In this document: positions 27,316-36,594 of the stretch, in pieces
Position numbering within the stretch: the first letter of the stretch is position 1
Layout of the letters: every line of letters starts with the position of its first letter
Source: Lysinibacillus agricola
GTDB lineage: Bacteria; Bacillota; Bacilli; Bacillales_A; Planococcaceae
Length of the DNA: 64,000 bases
NCBI RefSeq assembly: GCF_016638705.1
Contig: NZ_CP067341.1
Span: 2,173,501-2,237,500, forward strand
Direction of reading: 5' to 3'
Made by a program: the position numbers and the translations under genes
Notes under the pieces: generated by a model
Database searches by the model: none
Told to the model about the DNA's origin: nothing
The model's input: only the letters and a program-made list of their open reading frames with translations

Positions 27316-28231
27316 ATGGATGAAATTATGGCATAAAAAAGGAACTTGGGCGATGGTCGCGCTAGTAATTCTCTTTATTATTGGTCCTGGTATTATGATG
27401 AAATACTATGAAACAAAAATGACAGAGGATATATCGTGGAAGGAAAGTGAACAACAGACCATTAATAATTATAAAGACATGTTGGCAAGTGACGATTTTT
27501 CGTCTGAGGATAAAAAACACTTTGAAGATCAAATTGCTATTTCTGAGTATCGATTAGCAAATGACATGCCGACTCAAGAAGATGGAAGCGTAGCAAGCTT
27601 TATGTCATTTACAGGTAGTATGCTGGCTTTAGTGACATTATTTACAGTTATTATAGCAGCAAGTATTGTATCTAGTGAATTCTCTACTGGTACGATTAAA
27701 ATGCTATTAACGCGTCCAGTTTCGCGTGCAAAAATATTAACTTCAAAATTACTTACAGCTTTCATATTTGGACTCTTTTTATTTGTTGTCAATGTAGTCG
27801 TAAGCGCTCTAGTTGGACTGATACTATTTGGTGGACCAACTGGTGTTGAGTTAGAAATGGTCAACGGTCAGATTGTTGAAAAAGCCGTATGGAATGATTT
27901 AGCATATCACTATTTACTTTCTGGCGGAGACTTTGTCATGTCAATATTATTTGCTTTCTTAGTGGGCTCAGTTTTCCGTTCAAGCTCTTTAGCGATTGGT
28001 TTAACGATGTTCTTATCCTTTACAGGTGGAATGATTGTGATGTTCTTAAGCAGATATGACATCGTTAAATATATATGGCTAACACATTCTGATTTAACCC
28101 AGTATGAAAATGGTAATCTAATGATAGAAGGTATCACAATGCCATTCTCACTCACAATTCTTGCGATTTACGCTGTAATTTTCCTTGTGATCAGCTATCT
28201 ATCCTTTATGAAACGTGATGTAACAGCGTAA
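27293..28231 (+). CDS. ABC-2 type transporter permease
   Basis: A membrane protein of about 312 residues. A first helix (about 18-37) is followed by an external loop of about 75 residues, then five helices (about 108-132, 158-190, 218-240, 250-275, 290-310). The SSEFSTGTIKMLLTRPVSR motif after the second helix is a hallmark of ABC-2 permeases of the NatB/BcrB class. The TTG at 27293 follows AGGAGG at the right distance; the GTG at 27284 lies within that site. Last gene of the ytr-like operon; a perfect terminator follows. Confidence 0.85.
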   Translation: MLKLIQNEWMKLWHKKGTWAMVALVILFIIGPGIMMKYYETKMTEDISWKESEQQTINNYKDMLASDDFSSEDKKHFEDQIAISEYRLANDMPTQEDGSVASFMSFTGSMLALVTLFTVIIAASIVSSEFSTGTIKMLLTRPVSRAKILTSKLLTAFIFGLFLFVVNVVVSALVGLILFGGPTGVELEMVNGQIVEKAVWNDLAYHYLLSGGDFVMSILFAFLVGSVFRSSSLAIGLTMFLSFTGGMIVMFLSRYDIVKYIWLTHSDLTQYENGNLMIEGITMPFSLTILAIYAVIFLVISYLSFMKRDVTA

Positions 28232-28234
28232 ATA

Positions 28235-28273
28235 AGACACGGTATGAAATTTGTTTTCATACCGTGTTTTTTC
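28235..28273 (+). terminator. Rho-independent terminator of the GntR-ABC operon
   Basis: ACACGGTATGAAA (28237-28249) pairs perfectly with TTTCATACCGTGT (28255-28267), followed by six T residues. Confidence 0.9.
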
Positions 28274-28388
28274 TGTTTCGCGGGCAATTAAAGGTGAACC
28301 GCGGATAAAACTGATAAAATCGCGGGTAAGAGATGTCCGTCGTTAACAGATTTCGATATAATGAATGAAAAACTAGAGAGGCACAATT

Positions 28389-29258
28389 ATGGAAACAGAA
28401 TGGTTACGAACTTTTATTGTTGCTGCGAAAACAGAGAATTTTCGTGAGACGGCAGAACAGCTTTTTATTACCCAATCAACAGTATCGAAGCATATTCAAC
28501 ATCTAGAAAAAGAACTACAAACAACACTTTTTGAACGACAAGGGAAACATGTGAAGTTAAATCATATCGGTGCTCACTTCCTTCAACACGCAGAGAAAAT
28601 GCTAGTAACGATTGATGAAGGATTACAAAATACTGTATCCTTTTTGAATGGCTATACGTCCCAGTTAACGATTGGTGTTGCACCACAAATTGCCAATTCT
28701 ACATTGCCAGTAATCATTCATACATTTCAGCAGCAAAACCCCTCCATTCAATTAACGATCGAGCTGTTAAGGTCCAATGAAATCGGGGAAGCGGTATATG
28801 CAGGCAAAGTAGATATCGGTTTATCAAAATTGACATCGACACGTGACATTCATACAGTCCTTCTCGCACAGGAACCACTTCATTTGATCGCTCCGATATC
28901 AAAAAGAGTGACAGATGCACATACTCTTTTACAGCAGGAAACTATATTAACGCATGAATATGCACCTTACTGGCAGGACATACAACAAGTACTACAGCAA
29001 TTCCCAAGCTATAAAAGCATGCAAATAAATCAAACAGAGGTAATCAAAAACTTTGTCAAGCATGGACTAGGTATCGCCTTTTTACCAAAGAGTGTGATCG
29101 AGGCTGAATCTCACCAGCAATTGCTTCATAGCTTTTCGGTGCAGGAATTTTCCCATATTGTTTCGAGTACCTATTTTTTAGCGAAATATGTATCAGCGGA
29201 TATTGAGGCGTTTTTAGCAATTTGTCAATCTGTCTACAAAGGTTTGGCATTAGACTAG
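28389..29258 (+). CDS. LysR-family transcriptional regulator
   Basis: A 289-residue LysR-type regulator. The N-terminal winged helix-turn-helix (about 1-60) shows the usual FRETAEQLFITQSTVSKHIQ pattern. The C-terminal effector-binding domain starts near 88 (LTIGVAPQIANSTLP). It has no obvious divergent partner gene: the region upstream is the terminator of the ABC operon. Target and ligand are unknown. Confidence 0.9.
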   Translation: METEWLRTFIVAAKTENFRETAEQLFITQSTVSKHIQHLEKELQTTLFERQGKHVKLNHIGAHFLQHAEKMLVTIDEGLQNTVSFLNGYTSQLTIGVAPQIANSTLPVIIHTFQQQNPSIQLTIELLRSNEIGEAVYAGKVDIGLSKLTSTRDIHTVLLAQEPLHLIAPISKRVTDAHTLLQQETILTHEYAPYWQDIQQVLQQFPSYKSMQINQTEVIKNFVKHGLGIAFLPKSVIEAESHQQLLHSFSVQEFSHIVSSTYFLAKYVSADIEAFLAICQSVYKGLALD

Positions 29259-29551
29259 AGGAACTGAAGAGAATTCAACACCCTGCAATCGAGATCCACC
29301 CCTTTAATTGTCTAAAGTTCAATTGTCAGCTATTTGAGCATGAAGTTAACAGGGAGTAAGAAAATAGAAATACATAGCTACTATAAAAATTTCGCAATTC
29401 TTCTGTAAAAAAAAGTAAGATTTCTCATTTCAATAGTTGCGAGGCTTACGAGGTATACAGGAGAAAAGCGATATGGCATGTGCTTCGATGTATAATAGAT
29501 TGGAAAATGTTGAAATTTTCTCGTAAAGAACGTATAGAAAGAGTGAAAAAA
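29259..29551. other. Intergenic region before the YnfA-like gene
   Basis: No gene or clear structure is seen. In-frame codons upstream of 29552 are open but lack a better ribosome binding site. Confidence 0.4.
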
Positions 29552-29875
29552 ATGATTGGTGCAACATTATTATTTATCCTCGCAGGAATTGGAGAAATTG
29601 GAGGTGGCTATTTAATCTGGCTTTGGTTAAGAGAAGGTAAACCATTTTATTGGGGAATAATAGGTGGTATTGCGTTAGCTTTGTACGGGGTTGTTGCTAC
29701 TTTTCAAACCTTTCCAACCTTTGGAAGAGTCTACGCTGCCTATGGAGGTGTCTTTATTGTCCTTTCCATTTTATGGGGATGGGGAATCGATGGGAAAAAA
29801 CCAGACATCTTGGATTTCGTTGGAGCAGGCATTTGTTTGATTGGTGTTCTGGTGATTTTAATACCTCGTTCATGA
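29552..29875 (+). CDS. YnfA-family (UPF0060) small membrane protein
   Basis: A 107-residue protein with four hydrophobic helices, the size typical of the YnfA/UPF0060 family. Family features seen are the [18 protein letters not shown] start, the [22 protein letters not shown] segment (split about 47-68) and a C-terminal [12 protein letters not shown] helix. The family is related to the small-multidrug-resistance fold; transport function is not settled. The ATG at 29552 is chosen because it gives the family length. Confidence 0.88.
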   Translation: MIGATLLFILAGIGEIGGGYLIWLWLREGKPFYWGIIGGIALALYGVVATFQTFPTFGRVYAAYGGVFIVLSILWGWGIDGKKPDILDFVGAGICLIGVLVILIPRS

Positions 29876-29936
29876 TAGAAGAAAATGTTACCTTTTGAAA
29901 AACAAGTAGTGGAATCAATGTAAATATCACATCAAA

Positions 29937-29980
29937 GAACAGACCAATGTACTCGTATATGAATTGGTCTGTTCTTTTTT
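29937..29980 (+). terminator. Rho-independent terminator after the YnfA-like gene
   Basis: GAACAGACCAAT (29937-29948) pairs perfectly with ATTGGTCTGTTC (29963-29974), followed by six T residues. Confidence 0.9.
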
Positions 29981-30041
29981 ATTGATAGAAGTATATCTAG
30001 GAGAATAAGAACATTAATCAAGGTCAATCCCGAATTAGTAC

Positions 30042-30182
30042 AAAGAAGAAGGATTTTTAGAATTTGAACCGAATATCTATAATAATCCCAAAAATGTTTG
30101 GAGGTCGCAATTTTGCTACTTTATTTTTGATATCTATCATCTACCTAAAAAATTTCAAAATAATTTAGGAGCTGATATATGA
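30042..30182 (+). pseudogene. 3' remnant of an unknown gene overlapping the GNAT start
   Basis: Forty-six protein-like codons (KEEGFLEFEPNIYNN, then VWRSQFCYFIFDIYHLPKKF) end at a TGA that overlaps the GNAT start. A TAG lies two codons upstream and no start exists. The same remnant, with a stop inside, precedes the second GNAT copy at 47.6 kb, so both copies come from one ancestral gene pair. Confidence 0.5.
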
Positions 30183-30595
30183 TGATATACAAAAATTCTC
30201 TTGATGGAATTTCGGATGATATGTTGAATGGCTTTTTTGTTGATTGGCCAAATCCACCAAATCCACAAACTCACTTAAAGCTGTTAAAAAACAGTAGTAA
30301 AGTGGTCATTGCTTTAGACGATCATACAAATCATGTAGTTGGATTTATAACAGCGATTAGCGATGGGGTTCTATCTGCCTACATTCCGTTCCTTGAAGTT
30401 TTGCCAGCGTATAAAAATAAAGGTATTGGCAAGGAATTAGTCAGACAAATGTTAAAAGAGCTTGATAATATTTATATGGTTGATTTGTGTTGTGATGATG
30501 ATTTAGTTCCTTATTATGAGAAGTTTGGCATGATAAAAGTAAACGGAATGGTCGTTAGAAATTACGAAATGCAGTCTGGAATTTCAAATAAATAA
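30179..30595 (+). CDS. GNAT-family N-acetyltransferase, copy 1
   Basis: A 138-residue GNAT protein. The acetyl-CoA-binding motif A is visible as VLPAYKNKGIGKELVRQ (about 79-95), in the R/Q-x-x-G-x-G/A form with a changed first position (YKNKGIG). The substrate is unknown. It has an AGGAG ribosome binding site. It differs from copy 2 (49313-49729) at only a handful of residues, all in the first 40; the remainder is identical. Its position at the left edge of the RiPP cluster makes it a boundary marker more than a pathway gene. Confidence 0.85.
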   Translation: MMIYKNSLDGISDDMLNGFFVDWPNPPNPQTHLKLLKNSSKVVIALDDHTNHVVGFITAISDGVLSAYIPFLEVLPAYKNKGIGKELVRQMLKELDNIYMVDLCCDDDLVPYYEKFGMIKVNGMVVRNYEMQSGISNK

Positions 30596-30604
30596 ATATA
30601 AAGT

Positions 30605-30633
30605 AAAACGCTTGGATATTTTCCAAGCGTTTA
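30605..30633 (+). terminator. Hairpin terminator of GNAT copy 1
   Basis: AAACGCTTGGA pairs with TCCAAGCGTTT over 11 bp. This is part of the direct repeat; in this copy the T tract ends after three bases. Confidence 0.7.
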
Positions 30634-30711
30634 GTGAGATCGATGCCTCCCATGATATGATTATGTTTGAATGATACCAGACTTCTATACATCCCCAGCT
30701 AAAATTCTTTG

Positions 30712-30909
30712 TTAGTTAAATAAATTTTCTACATAATTTCCATTGAAAAATAAAATCAATTCGCCAATTGTACCAACACCAAAAAATACAAAATAATAAC
30801 TTGCAATTGTAACTTCTTTCTTAAAAAGCTCCTTAAATGCCTGAATAAACAATTTGTCAAAACCGAACCAACTTAATATCCAACTGGTTAAAAGAAAACT
30901 TAGAATCAT
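30712..30909 (-). CDS. Small membrane protein, unknown
   Basis: A 65-residue protein with a hydrophobic N-terminus (ILSFLLTSWILSWFGF) and a second hydrophobic stretch at about 37-55. The ATG at 30909 is assumed; an in-frame open region extends upstream to 30969 but is strongly basic. It has no recognised family. It sits between the left repeat and the hydrolase gene and could be an immunity-type membrane peptide, but this rests on position only. Confidence 0.4.
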   Translation of the reverse strand: MILSFLLTSWILSWFGFDKLFIQAFKELFKKEVTIASYYFVFFGVGTIGELILFFNGNYVENLFN

Positions 30910-31107
30910 CACTTCTTTTCTTCTCCCTCTTTTATTTACATTTACATACCTAACTCTTTTGCGTGGCACAATTTTTTAAAATCCTTGAATCCTTCTAAGT
31001 CAGCACTACAATCACGAGACGAAAAAGCAATATAATATTAATTAAAAAGTATTCTATTCGCCTAATTTCCTGGAAATACCTTTTTAAACCTTAATTACAT
31101 TAATCCT

Positions 31108-32409
31108 TTACAAAACTTCATTTAAAAATAAAACAAGTTTATTCCAAGCATTATGTGATGCTTTTAAATCCGAGTACTGATTTCCACCATACAAAAAAGG
31201 TGAGGGTGATTCGTTATAGTTATGATAGGTATGCGGTAGTTCAATGCGATGACCGGCTCGACTATATATATCATGTTTGAATGGCCAAGGGTGTTTAAAC
31301 CGGTTTAGTCGCTGTATAGATATACCAGACAGCTTTGCACTATCCCACATCAGATCATCGTCTCCAGAAATGAATAGAAGTGAACCTTTAATATTTTCTA
31401 CAGGTATTGTAGCTAAATCTAGAACCTTTTTGTCTGCAATTAACTCTTCATACCAATCACGAAAAGATACAGACTTATTTTGTGAGAGTTGCTTGTAGAG
31501 AGCATAGCCAGATAGTTTAGGAGCATAGAGGGCCGCATAAGGTAGGGGTTTGCCACGATATGTCCATGCTGGCGGAAGGTTCATAGTTAAGTTATCCTTT
31601 AATCCATGATAACTAATTCCACTACCGGCAATAGAAATAATTGCTTCTATATCATGGTAAATGGATGCAGCATGAAGGGCTAGCTCTGATCCTCTCGATT
31701 TACCAACTATTCCTATTTTCTTATTAACAATAAAATCCCTTGTATTTAACCATTCAATCGCATTCCCGATGGTTTCCACAGGGATATGAGAAAGAGAAGG
31801 AGTGTGCTTATGGGACTTCAAATATGAAACTGATAAGGTGCAATATCCATTTGAAGCTAGTAGTGCAGCTTCTTTTATAGATTGGAATCGTTGTGATCCA
31901 TCCAAAAATATGATACTAGCAAAATTTGTTTTATTCTGTGGAACAAAAGCTGTGCCAATAAAGCCACTCTCTTTTATTGGCACCATTTTAATATCCTCGG
32001 AAAGGTGATGTTGAATGATTGTTTGTTCCGAAACACATACATTATTAACCTCAAGGGTTAATGTTGTTTTAATAGGAGACAAGTCATAAAATGTATCCGC
32101 AGTACTACCACTAATATACTTTACCCTTCTCATTGACCATAATAATCCCATGCTATTAGCCTCAGCATAAGTACCATTGAATGGAACGGATTCACTTAAA
32201 TTAGTAGTGCCATTTTCACCAAGAATAAACGAAGCCTCACTTGAAAATATTATATTGTTACAAGTCTTTGTCGCTTTTAGTGTAAATGGTGTACCCGGAT
32301 ATTTCCCATGAACACTTATGTTTATTGGTGTATTTAGTAAACAATCAGAGGGACTAACATGCAAATTCCATTCATCAGCTATTTTATATTCCACCGTTTT
32401 ATCATCCAT
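31108..32409 (-). CDS. Alpha/beta hydrolase of the acyl-CoA thioesterase/BAAT family
   Basis: A 433-residue protein with an N-terminal Ig-like region (about 15-135) as in acyl-CoA thioesterase/bile acid acyltransferase proteins, then an alpha/beta hydrolase domain. The nucleophile elbow is GKSRG with Ser238; acid candidates are Asp350-352 in SGDDDLMWDS and the His is His387 in AGHRIELPH. It follows the LanB elimination-domain gene by 29 bases on the same strand and is the last gene of the leftward cluster operon. A role in trimming, hydrolysing or esterifying the peptide end is possible; a cluster role is inferred from operon position. Confidence 0.8.
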   Translation of the reverse strand: MDDKTVEYKIADEWNLHVSPSDCLLNTPINISVHGKYPGTPFTLKATKTCNNIIFSSEASFILGENGTTNLSESVPFNGTYAEANSMGLLWSMRRVKYISGSTADTFYDLSPIKTTLTLEVNNVCVSEQTIIQHHLSEDIKMVPIKESGFIGTAFVPQNKTNFASIIFLDGSQRFQSIKEAALLASNGYCTLSVSYLKSHKHTPSLSHIPVETIGNAIEWLNTRDFIVNKKIGIVGKSRGSELALHAASIYHDIEAIISIAGSGISYHGLKDNLTMNLPPAWTYRGKPLPYAALYAPKLSGYALYKQLSQNKSVSFRDWYEELIADKKVLDLATIPVENIKGSLLFISGDDDLMWDSAKLSGISIQRLNRFKHPWPFKHDIYSRAGHRIELPHTYHNYNESPSPFLYGGNQYSDLKASHNAWNKLVLFLNEVL

Positions 32410-32438
32410 TTCTATAATTTTTCCGCATTAGTTTCATA

Positions 32439-33311
32439 CTATTTTGCTAAAAACAACTTTTTGTCGACTGCTTCATGTACGATAGCAAGTACAAATGTCT
32501 CTTCTATTGGTGTTAATCCGATTCGATTCATTGTAGTGTGGATATATCCACCTAAGAAATAATTTGTATCGTCGGAAAAGTTATTTTCATATTGTATTTT
32601 CTTGCAATTGAAAACAATTTGTTCAAAAAAGCCATTATTTGAAAGGAATTCATCCCATTTATTTATTTTTTTATAAAAAGAAACTTTGTTATTTTCAATA
32701 TATCTTTTTGCTTTATTCTGTATTAGATCCTTATCTGATATGCTAGCCCATGATTTACTGTGGTTGTAGGAAAAGTCCAAAATTTGCTCGTGTTTGAAAT
32801 TCATTAAATAAGAAATTAATATTAAAGTAAAATAGATAGCTGCCTGAATTTTCTTTTCTTTATCATGTAATTGACCTAATAAATCAAGACAAAATTCACT
32901 AGAACAATGAAGTAATACATGGATCATATCCTCGTTTGATTTTGTGAAATAGTCGTTTTCAATATGATAAGGTATAACTTTAATAGAATTATTTTCATAC
33001 CATTTGTATTTTTTAATATCTTCTCTTTCTAAGTTCATACGCTGCCCGTAGAAGTCATTTTTGGTGATGGTGGAAATATCTGGGTACTTAGATAGAAATT
33101 CTTCAATGTGTTGAATTATTGTATCTAATTGTAAATTTTTATCAGTTACCCGCAGACGTATATGTGGTCCCCCTTCCCAGTATCTTAAAAAGAAATATTG
33201 ACTTCCTTGTAGGTATTTATTTTTAAGTGGGTATATTAAATTGTTTAAAAGGAAATCTAATCTACTAAAATTATGATAAAAAATATGTAAACTAATCCAT
33301 TCCTTGTTCAT
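32439..33311 (-). CDS. Thiopeptide-type LanB C-terminal elimination protein (TclL/TbtC-like)
   Basis: A 290-residue stand-alone version of the LanB elimination domain (thiopeptide-type bacteriocin biosynthesis domain). The conserved RYWEGGPHIRLR motif is at about 43-54, and a C-terminal HTTMNRIG motif carries His at about 258, in the position of the His that NisB-type elimination domains use. It should remove glutamate from glutamylated Ser/Thr of the precursor to leave dehydroalanine or dehydrobutyrine. Its start abuts the stop of the large LanB gene, so the two are translated together, as in other split-LanB thiopeptide clusters. Confidence 0.85.
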   Translation of the reverse strand: MNKEWISLHIFYHNFSRLDFLLNNLIYPLKNKYLQGSQYFFLRYWEGGPHIRLRVTDKNLQLDTIIQHIEEFLSKYPDISTITKNDFYGQRMNLEREDIKKYKWYENNSIKVIPYHIENDYFTKSNEDMIHVLLHCSSEFCLDLLGQLHDKEKKIQAAIYFTLILISYLMNFKHEQILDFSYNHSKSWASISDKDLIQNKAKRYIENNKVSFYKKINKWDEFLSNNGFFEQIVFNCKKIQYENNFSDDTNYFLGGYIHTTMNRIGLTPIEETFVLAIVHEAVDKKLFLAK

Positions 33312-35903
33312 TTAATATCGCTCCTTTGGAGAAATTTCGAAAACGAATTCAGTAGTCTTTTGCTTATTAAAATAAGGATATCCTTTACCGATTTCTGGAT
33401 ATACTTCCTCAATAATCACATAGTGGGTGGATTCCTTAAATATTTTCTTCAACTCTCTTAAATGGTGATAGATTCTTATGTCTATATATTGCGGTTTGTC
33501 GGCAATATTTCTATTCTTTATTTGTGTATTTGGCTCCAAATCCTCCCTTTTTTCTATAAAAAAATGATAACCCATATCATGAGTATTAACCCATTCTAGT
33601 AAGAATTCCATATAGTCCAAATCATTCAATGGTGCTTTAGGAATTGGATATGCGCTTTGGGGAATTATCCAAGTTTGGCGTGACAAGATAATATCAGTTC
33701 CATACAAGATACGTGGTATACGCATCACATGATCATCGCATAATTGGATGAGCCGATTTATAAATATATTAATAGGATTAGTGATTAATTGTGATAAAGA
33801 ATTAAACAACGCTAAAAACCTTGCTAGAGGAGGCAATAGGAAAGGTGTCATAAAGCCTAAATATTTAGGGTTTATGATTTCTCCTGAAGATTTTCTTTTT
33901 AATTGCAATATATCCTCTGCTTCATCCAACACTATTTCCAAATCAAAGATTGATATGTTATCTGCCTCCTTTGTTAAATGGGACCCAGGGTAACAGATAA
34001 CTTTATCTGTGAGTACAGGGCGACTATCCCCAGCAAACCCAAAAAAAGCATGAATATCTGTAATTGTTCCTTTTGTTTGTTTTATTTGATTGATTTTTTT
34101 GATTCGCTCAATATTTTTTGAAGGTAAATGTTCTAGAAATCTACTAAACATTTGACCATTACCGTCCGTAATTTTATTTATGACAATTTTAATAGTGCTA
34201 TCTTCTTGTACTTGTCCCAAAATACTAATGTTTTCGGTGTTTCGCGTGTGACTATTACCATGGAGTAATGGTGAAATATCAATATCTTTTTGTATCTGGC
34301 TTGTAATTATTTTCTTGTAAATCTCATTCTGAATATGGTGATGTTGCTCGATAGATTCTAGTTGATATGGATTATATGATATTAATTTTTCTCGTAACAG
34401 ATTCAAAGGTGATATACTTTTACTATTTTGATTGAATGAATCATTTTCTTCCACGAATGAACTCCATTTATTATAAAATTCAATTAAAACACAGGACTTA
34501 TTATGAAAATTTCTTTTATAAAACTCTTTTTGGGTCTCCCTCACGCTAAAAAAAGGATCAAACACAATACATGATTTTGAGAACTTTTGTAGGGAAAGTT
34601 GCATACTGCTCAGTGTATTGGTGCTTATCTGGATTTCGTTAGTCCGATAACAAATTTCAATAAATACCGGGTTAGGAATTGGATTGGTTATAGATAATTC
34701 TTGGTATAAACGCTTTATTTCCTCCTCGGTTAGTTTTTCTATTTGGATACGCTTGTGAACATCATAGAATTGTCTTGAATAGGCTTTTAAATAGTCATTA
34801 AGCTTTGTCAAAGACTGAATTAAGGATGAAAAACTATTTAAACTAGGGTCCTTTAAGAATGTATGTAATAAATCTATACGAAATTCTTCTGTGTGTATGG
34901 CTGGTTTTAATAACCCAATTTTTATTAAGTTAATAATTAGTTTTTCACTGTTTTTACTACGTGATTTTAATAGTTGCTGAATCTCCCTAACTGATAGTTG
35001 TGTATTTTCATAAAGTAAATGAATAATAAATTGAATCGTCGTAGAGTTTGGAAGCGAATATTGATGTTCAGGATTTCTAATTCCTCCATTACTAATGTCA
35101 ACTGTTTTTGTGAAAATATAAATCTTATCTTGACTAAAATATATATTCGGATTGATTACAACAGGCACATTATATAAAAAAGGTTTAGTATAAAAATGAT
35201 TTAGTAAAGTATATGAAATTATTGGATTCAAATAGACAGTACTTTGTATAGAATCCTCATTATTGTTGACCTTTGTATGATTTTCGGAAACATTTATGCC
35301 ACTTATAATGGTAAATGAACTGAAAGGGCTTGTTTTAGTCATTATTCTTGTCAAATATCTGATTAATGTTGACTCAATACGGCGAATTGCCTTATTGCTA
35401 TAATCTTTTCCATCAATATATTGTTGAGTCATGTCAAGTGTTGTAAGACTCGAATAGAGTAATCCATTTTGTAGGACTTGTGATGAAGATACTTTTTTGA
35501 TTTCAGAAGTAACATTTGCTGTATCTATTTCCATAGCTCTTGCTTTTTGAAGCGAAAGATTATATTCCTTTTCTTGTGCCCACACGTTATATTCAGTTAT
35601 TTTCAGTGAACATATTTTATATTGTTCTAAAATATGAATATCCTCAGTTTTTAATATACTTCCCATTGAAATTCTTCTTTTAATTTTAAGGAGTGTTCGC
35701 TTGGAATCCTTTCGTAGGATTCCAGGTACAAGGGTATATATCCTCTCATTTAATTCATCTGCTAGTTTTTCGCATTGGAAATTGACATACTGTCGTTTCT
35801 TTATAAATTCAATAGATTCTTTTGCAATAAACTGTTCTAAACCATCGATGGGTAATCCAGATAGTCTTGCTATTACATCACACAATCTACTCACCTCTCT
35901 CAA
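33312..35903 (-). CDS. LanB-type dehydratase, glutamylation domain (TclK/TbtB-like)
   Basis: An 863-residue lantibiotic-dehydratase N-terminal-type protein, without the C-terminal elimination domain, which is encoded by the next gene. The family motif RIMTKTSPFSSFT is at about 190-202, and RIPRILYGTDIILSRQTW lies near 730-750. Members use glutamyl-tRNA to glutamylate Ser/Thr hydroxyls of the precursor. It is the first gene of the leftward operon, divergent from the precursor gene across a 200-base promoter region. LanC-type cyclases are absent, which speaks for a thiopeptide or linear azole peptide and against a lanthipeptide. A ribosome binding site (GAGAGGTGAG) precedes the start. Confidence 0.9.
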   Translation of the reverse strand: MREVSRLCDVIARLSGLPIDGLEQFIAKESIEFIKKRQYVNFQCEKLADELNERIYTLVPGILRKDSKRTLLKIKRRISMGSILKTEDIHILEQYKICSLKITEYNVWAQEKEYNLSLQKARAMEIDTANVTSEIKKVSSSQVLQNGLLYSSLTTLDMTQQYIDGKDYSNKAIRRIESTLIRYLTRIMTKTSPFSSFTIISGINVSENHTKVNNNEDSIQSTVYLNPIISYTLLNHFYTKPFLYNVPVVINPNIYFSQDKIYIFTKTVDISNGGIRNPEHQYSLPNSTTIQFIIHLLYENTQLSVREIQQLLKSRSKNSEKLIINLIKIGLLKPAIHTEEFRIDLLHTFLKDPSLNSFSSLIQSLTKLNDYLKAYSRQFYDVHKRIQIEKLTEEEIKRLYQELSITNPIPNPVFIEICYRTNEIQISTNTLSSMQLSLQKFSKSCIVFDPFFSVRETQKEFYKRNFHNKSCVLIEFYNKWSSFVEENDSFNQNSKSISPLNLLREKLISYNPYQLESIEQHHHIQNEIYKKIITSQIQKDIDISPLLHGNSHTRNTENISILGQVQEDSTIKIVINKITDGNGQMFSRFLEHLPSKNIERIKKINQIKQTKGTITDIHAFFGFAGDSRPVLTDKVICYPGSHLTKEADNISIFDLEIVLDEAEDILQLKRKSSGEIINPKYLGFMTPFLLPPLARFLALFNSLSQLITNPINIFINRLIQLCDDHVMRIPRILYGTDIILSRQTWIIPQSAYPIPKAPLNDLDYMEFLLEWVNTHDMGYHFFIEKREDLEPNTQIKNRNIADKPQYIDIRIYHHLRELKKIFKESTHYVIIEEVYPEIGKGYPYFNKQKTTEFVFEISPKERY

Positions 35904-36002
35904 AATGTTAAAAAGGTACTTTATTAATGAAAAAAACGACTATAAAACTACCTTTATTGGATAAAATGTGCGTGTCGAAATATACGGAATATACAGAATA
36001 TA

Positions 36003-36031
36003 TTGACATTCGACATTATTCAGCATAATAT
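36003..36031 (+). promoter_or_regulatory. Promoter of the precursor peptide gene
   Basis: TTGACA at 36003-36008 is perfect; TAATAT at 36026-36031 follows after 17 bp. It lies 80 bases before the precursor start, in the divergent region between the two cluster operons. Confidence 0.65.
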
Positions 36032-36110
36032 CACATTTAAGCAGGTAAGGAAAGAGGAAAGTTCCTGTATTTTGAAATATAAATAATCCAAAAACTGAGG
36101 TGATATTGAA

Positions 36111-36290
36111 ATGAAAAAACATGCTGAATATTTATTTGAAGCGCTAGATGAAGAAGCTTTAGAGGAAGATATCTCCATTGAAGTAATGGATATTTCAGAT
36201 TCTCTTGGATTGCCAGATATGGCTGCATCTAAGGGAACGACTGTATGCTGTAGTTGTTGTGTTGTTTGTTGTTGCTGTGGTACTGAATAA
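36111..36290 (+). CDS. Thiopeptide-type precursor peptide
   Basis: A 59-residue precursor. The acidic leader (residues 1-39) contains the IEVMDISDSLGLPDM segment that resembles thiopeptide leaders (…VMDVSEALGMPEL…-like) and ends in Ala-Ala. The probable core (40-59) is Ser-Lys-Gly-Thr-Thr-Val, then CCSCC, Val-Val, CCCC and Gly-Thr-Glu. It has eight Cys, two Ser (Ser40 and Ser48) and three Thr. The Cys would become thiazoles, and Ser/Thr dehydroamino acids or oxazoles. GAGGTGA is seven bases upstream. It lies first in the rightward operon, 205 bases from the divergent LanB gene. It is too short for an ordinary gene caller. Confidence 0.9.
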   Translation: MKKHAEYLFEALDEEALEEDISIEVMDISDSLGLPDMAASKGTTVCCSCCVVCCCCGTE

Positions 36291-36594
36291 GTATGTATGC
36301 TACATGTTTGAGAGTGTAATAGATTTCGAGCAAATATTTAACTCAATCAACTAATTCTAGTTTGTATTATGAAGTTATAACCTGAAATTGACATCATATG
36401 AAGATATTAGAATAAAAATCTTAAGTATCTTGATTTACAGAAATTTTTAGCATCTTTTGAGAGACAACCATTCGATGATGTCGAATATGCAAACACATAA
36501 ACTTACCTGCTTTTTATTAGAATCTAGTGAGTAGTAGATAGTTTGTATTTCACTGTAATTTTAAAAGGATAGAAGCTCTAAGGAGGCTAGATGA
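36291..36594. other. Gap between the precursor and the YcaO gene
   Basis: No second precursor is found: I looked for Cys/Ser-rich small frames with ribosome binding sites. A weak TTGACA-type box at about 36389 could start a second transcript for the enzyme genes. No strong terminator is seen, so partial read-through from the precursor is likely. Confidence 0.4.

Larger units (their letters stand above)
30042..30632 (+). repeat. Left direct repeat flanking the thiopeptide cluster (decayed gene end plus GNAT gene)
   Basis: This stretch recurs at 47618-47720 plus 49271-49770. From about 30290 to 30632 (the GNAT 3' two thirds plus its terminator) I read no difference between the copies; further left the copies diverge moderately. 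It ends exactly at the terminator stem, after which the two flanks are unrelated. Confidence 0.85.

Noticed and set aside
33312..35903. Lanthipeptide cluster (LanB present)
   Set aside because: No LanC cyclase; the LanB is split as in thiopeptides, and YcaO, SagB and E1-like proteins point to azole formation.
36291..36594. Second precursor peptide gene
   Set aside because: No short frame with a ribosome binding site and Cys/Ser/Thr-rich core was found in the gap or after the last cluster gene.
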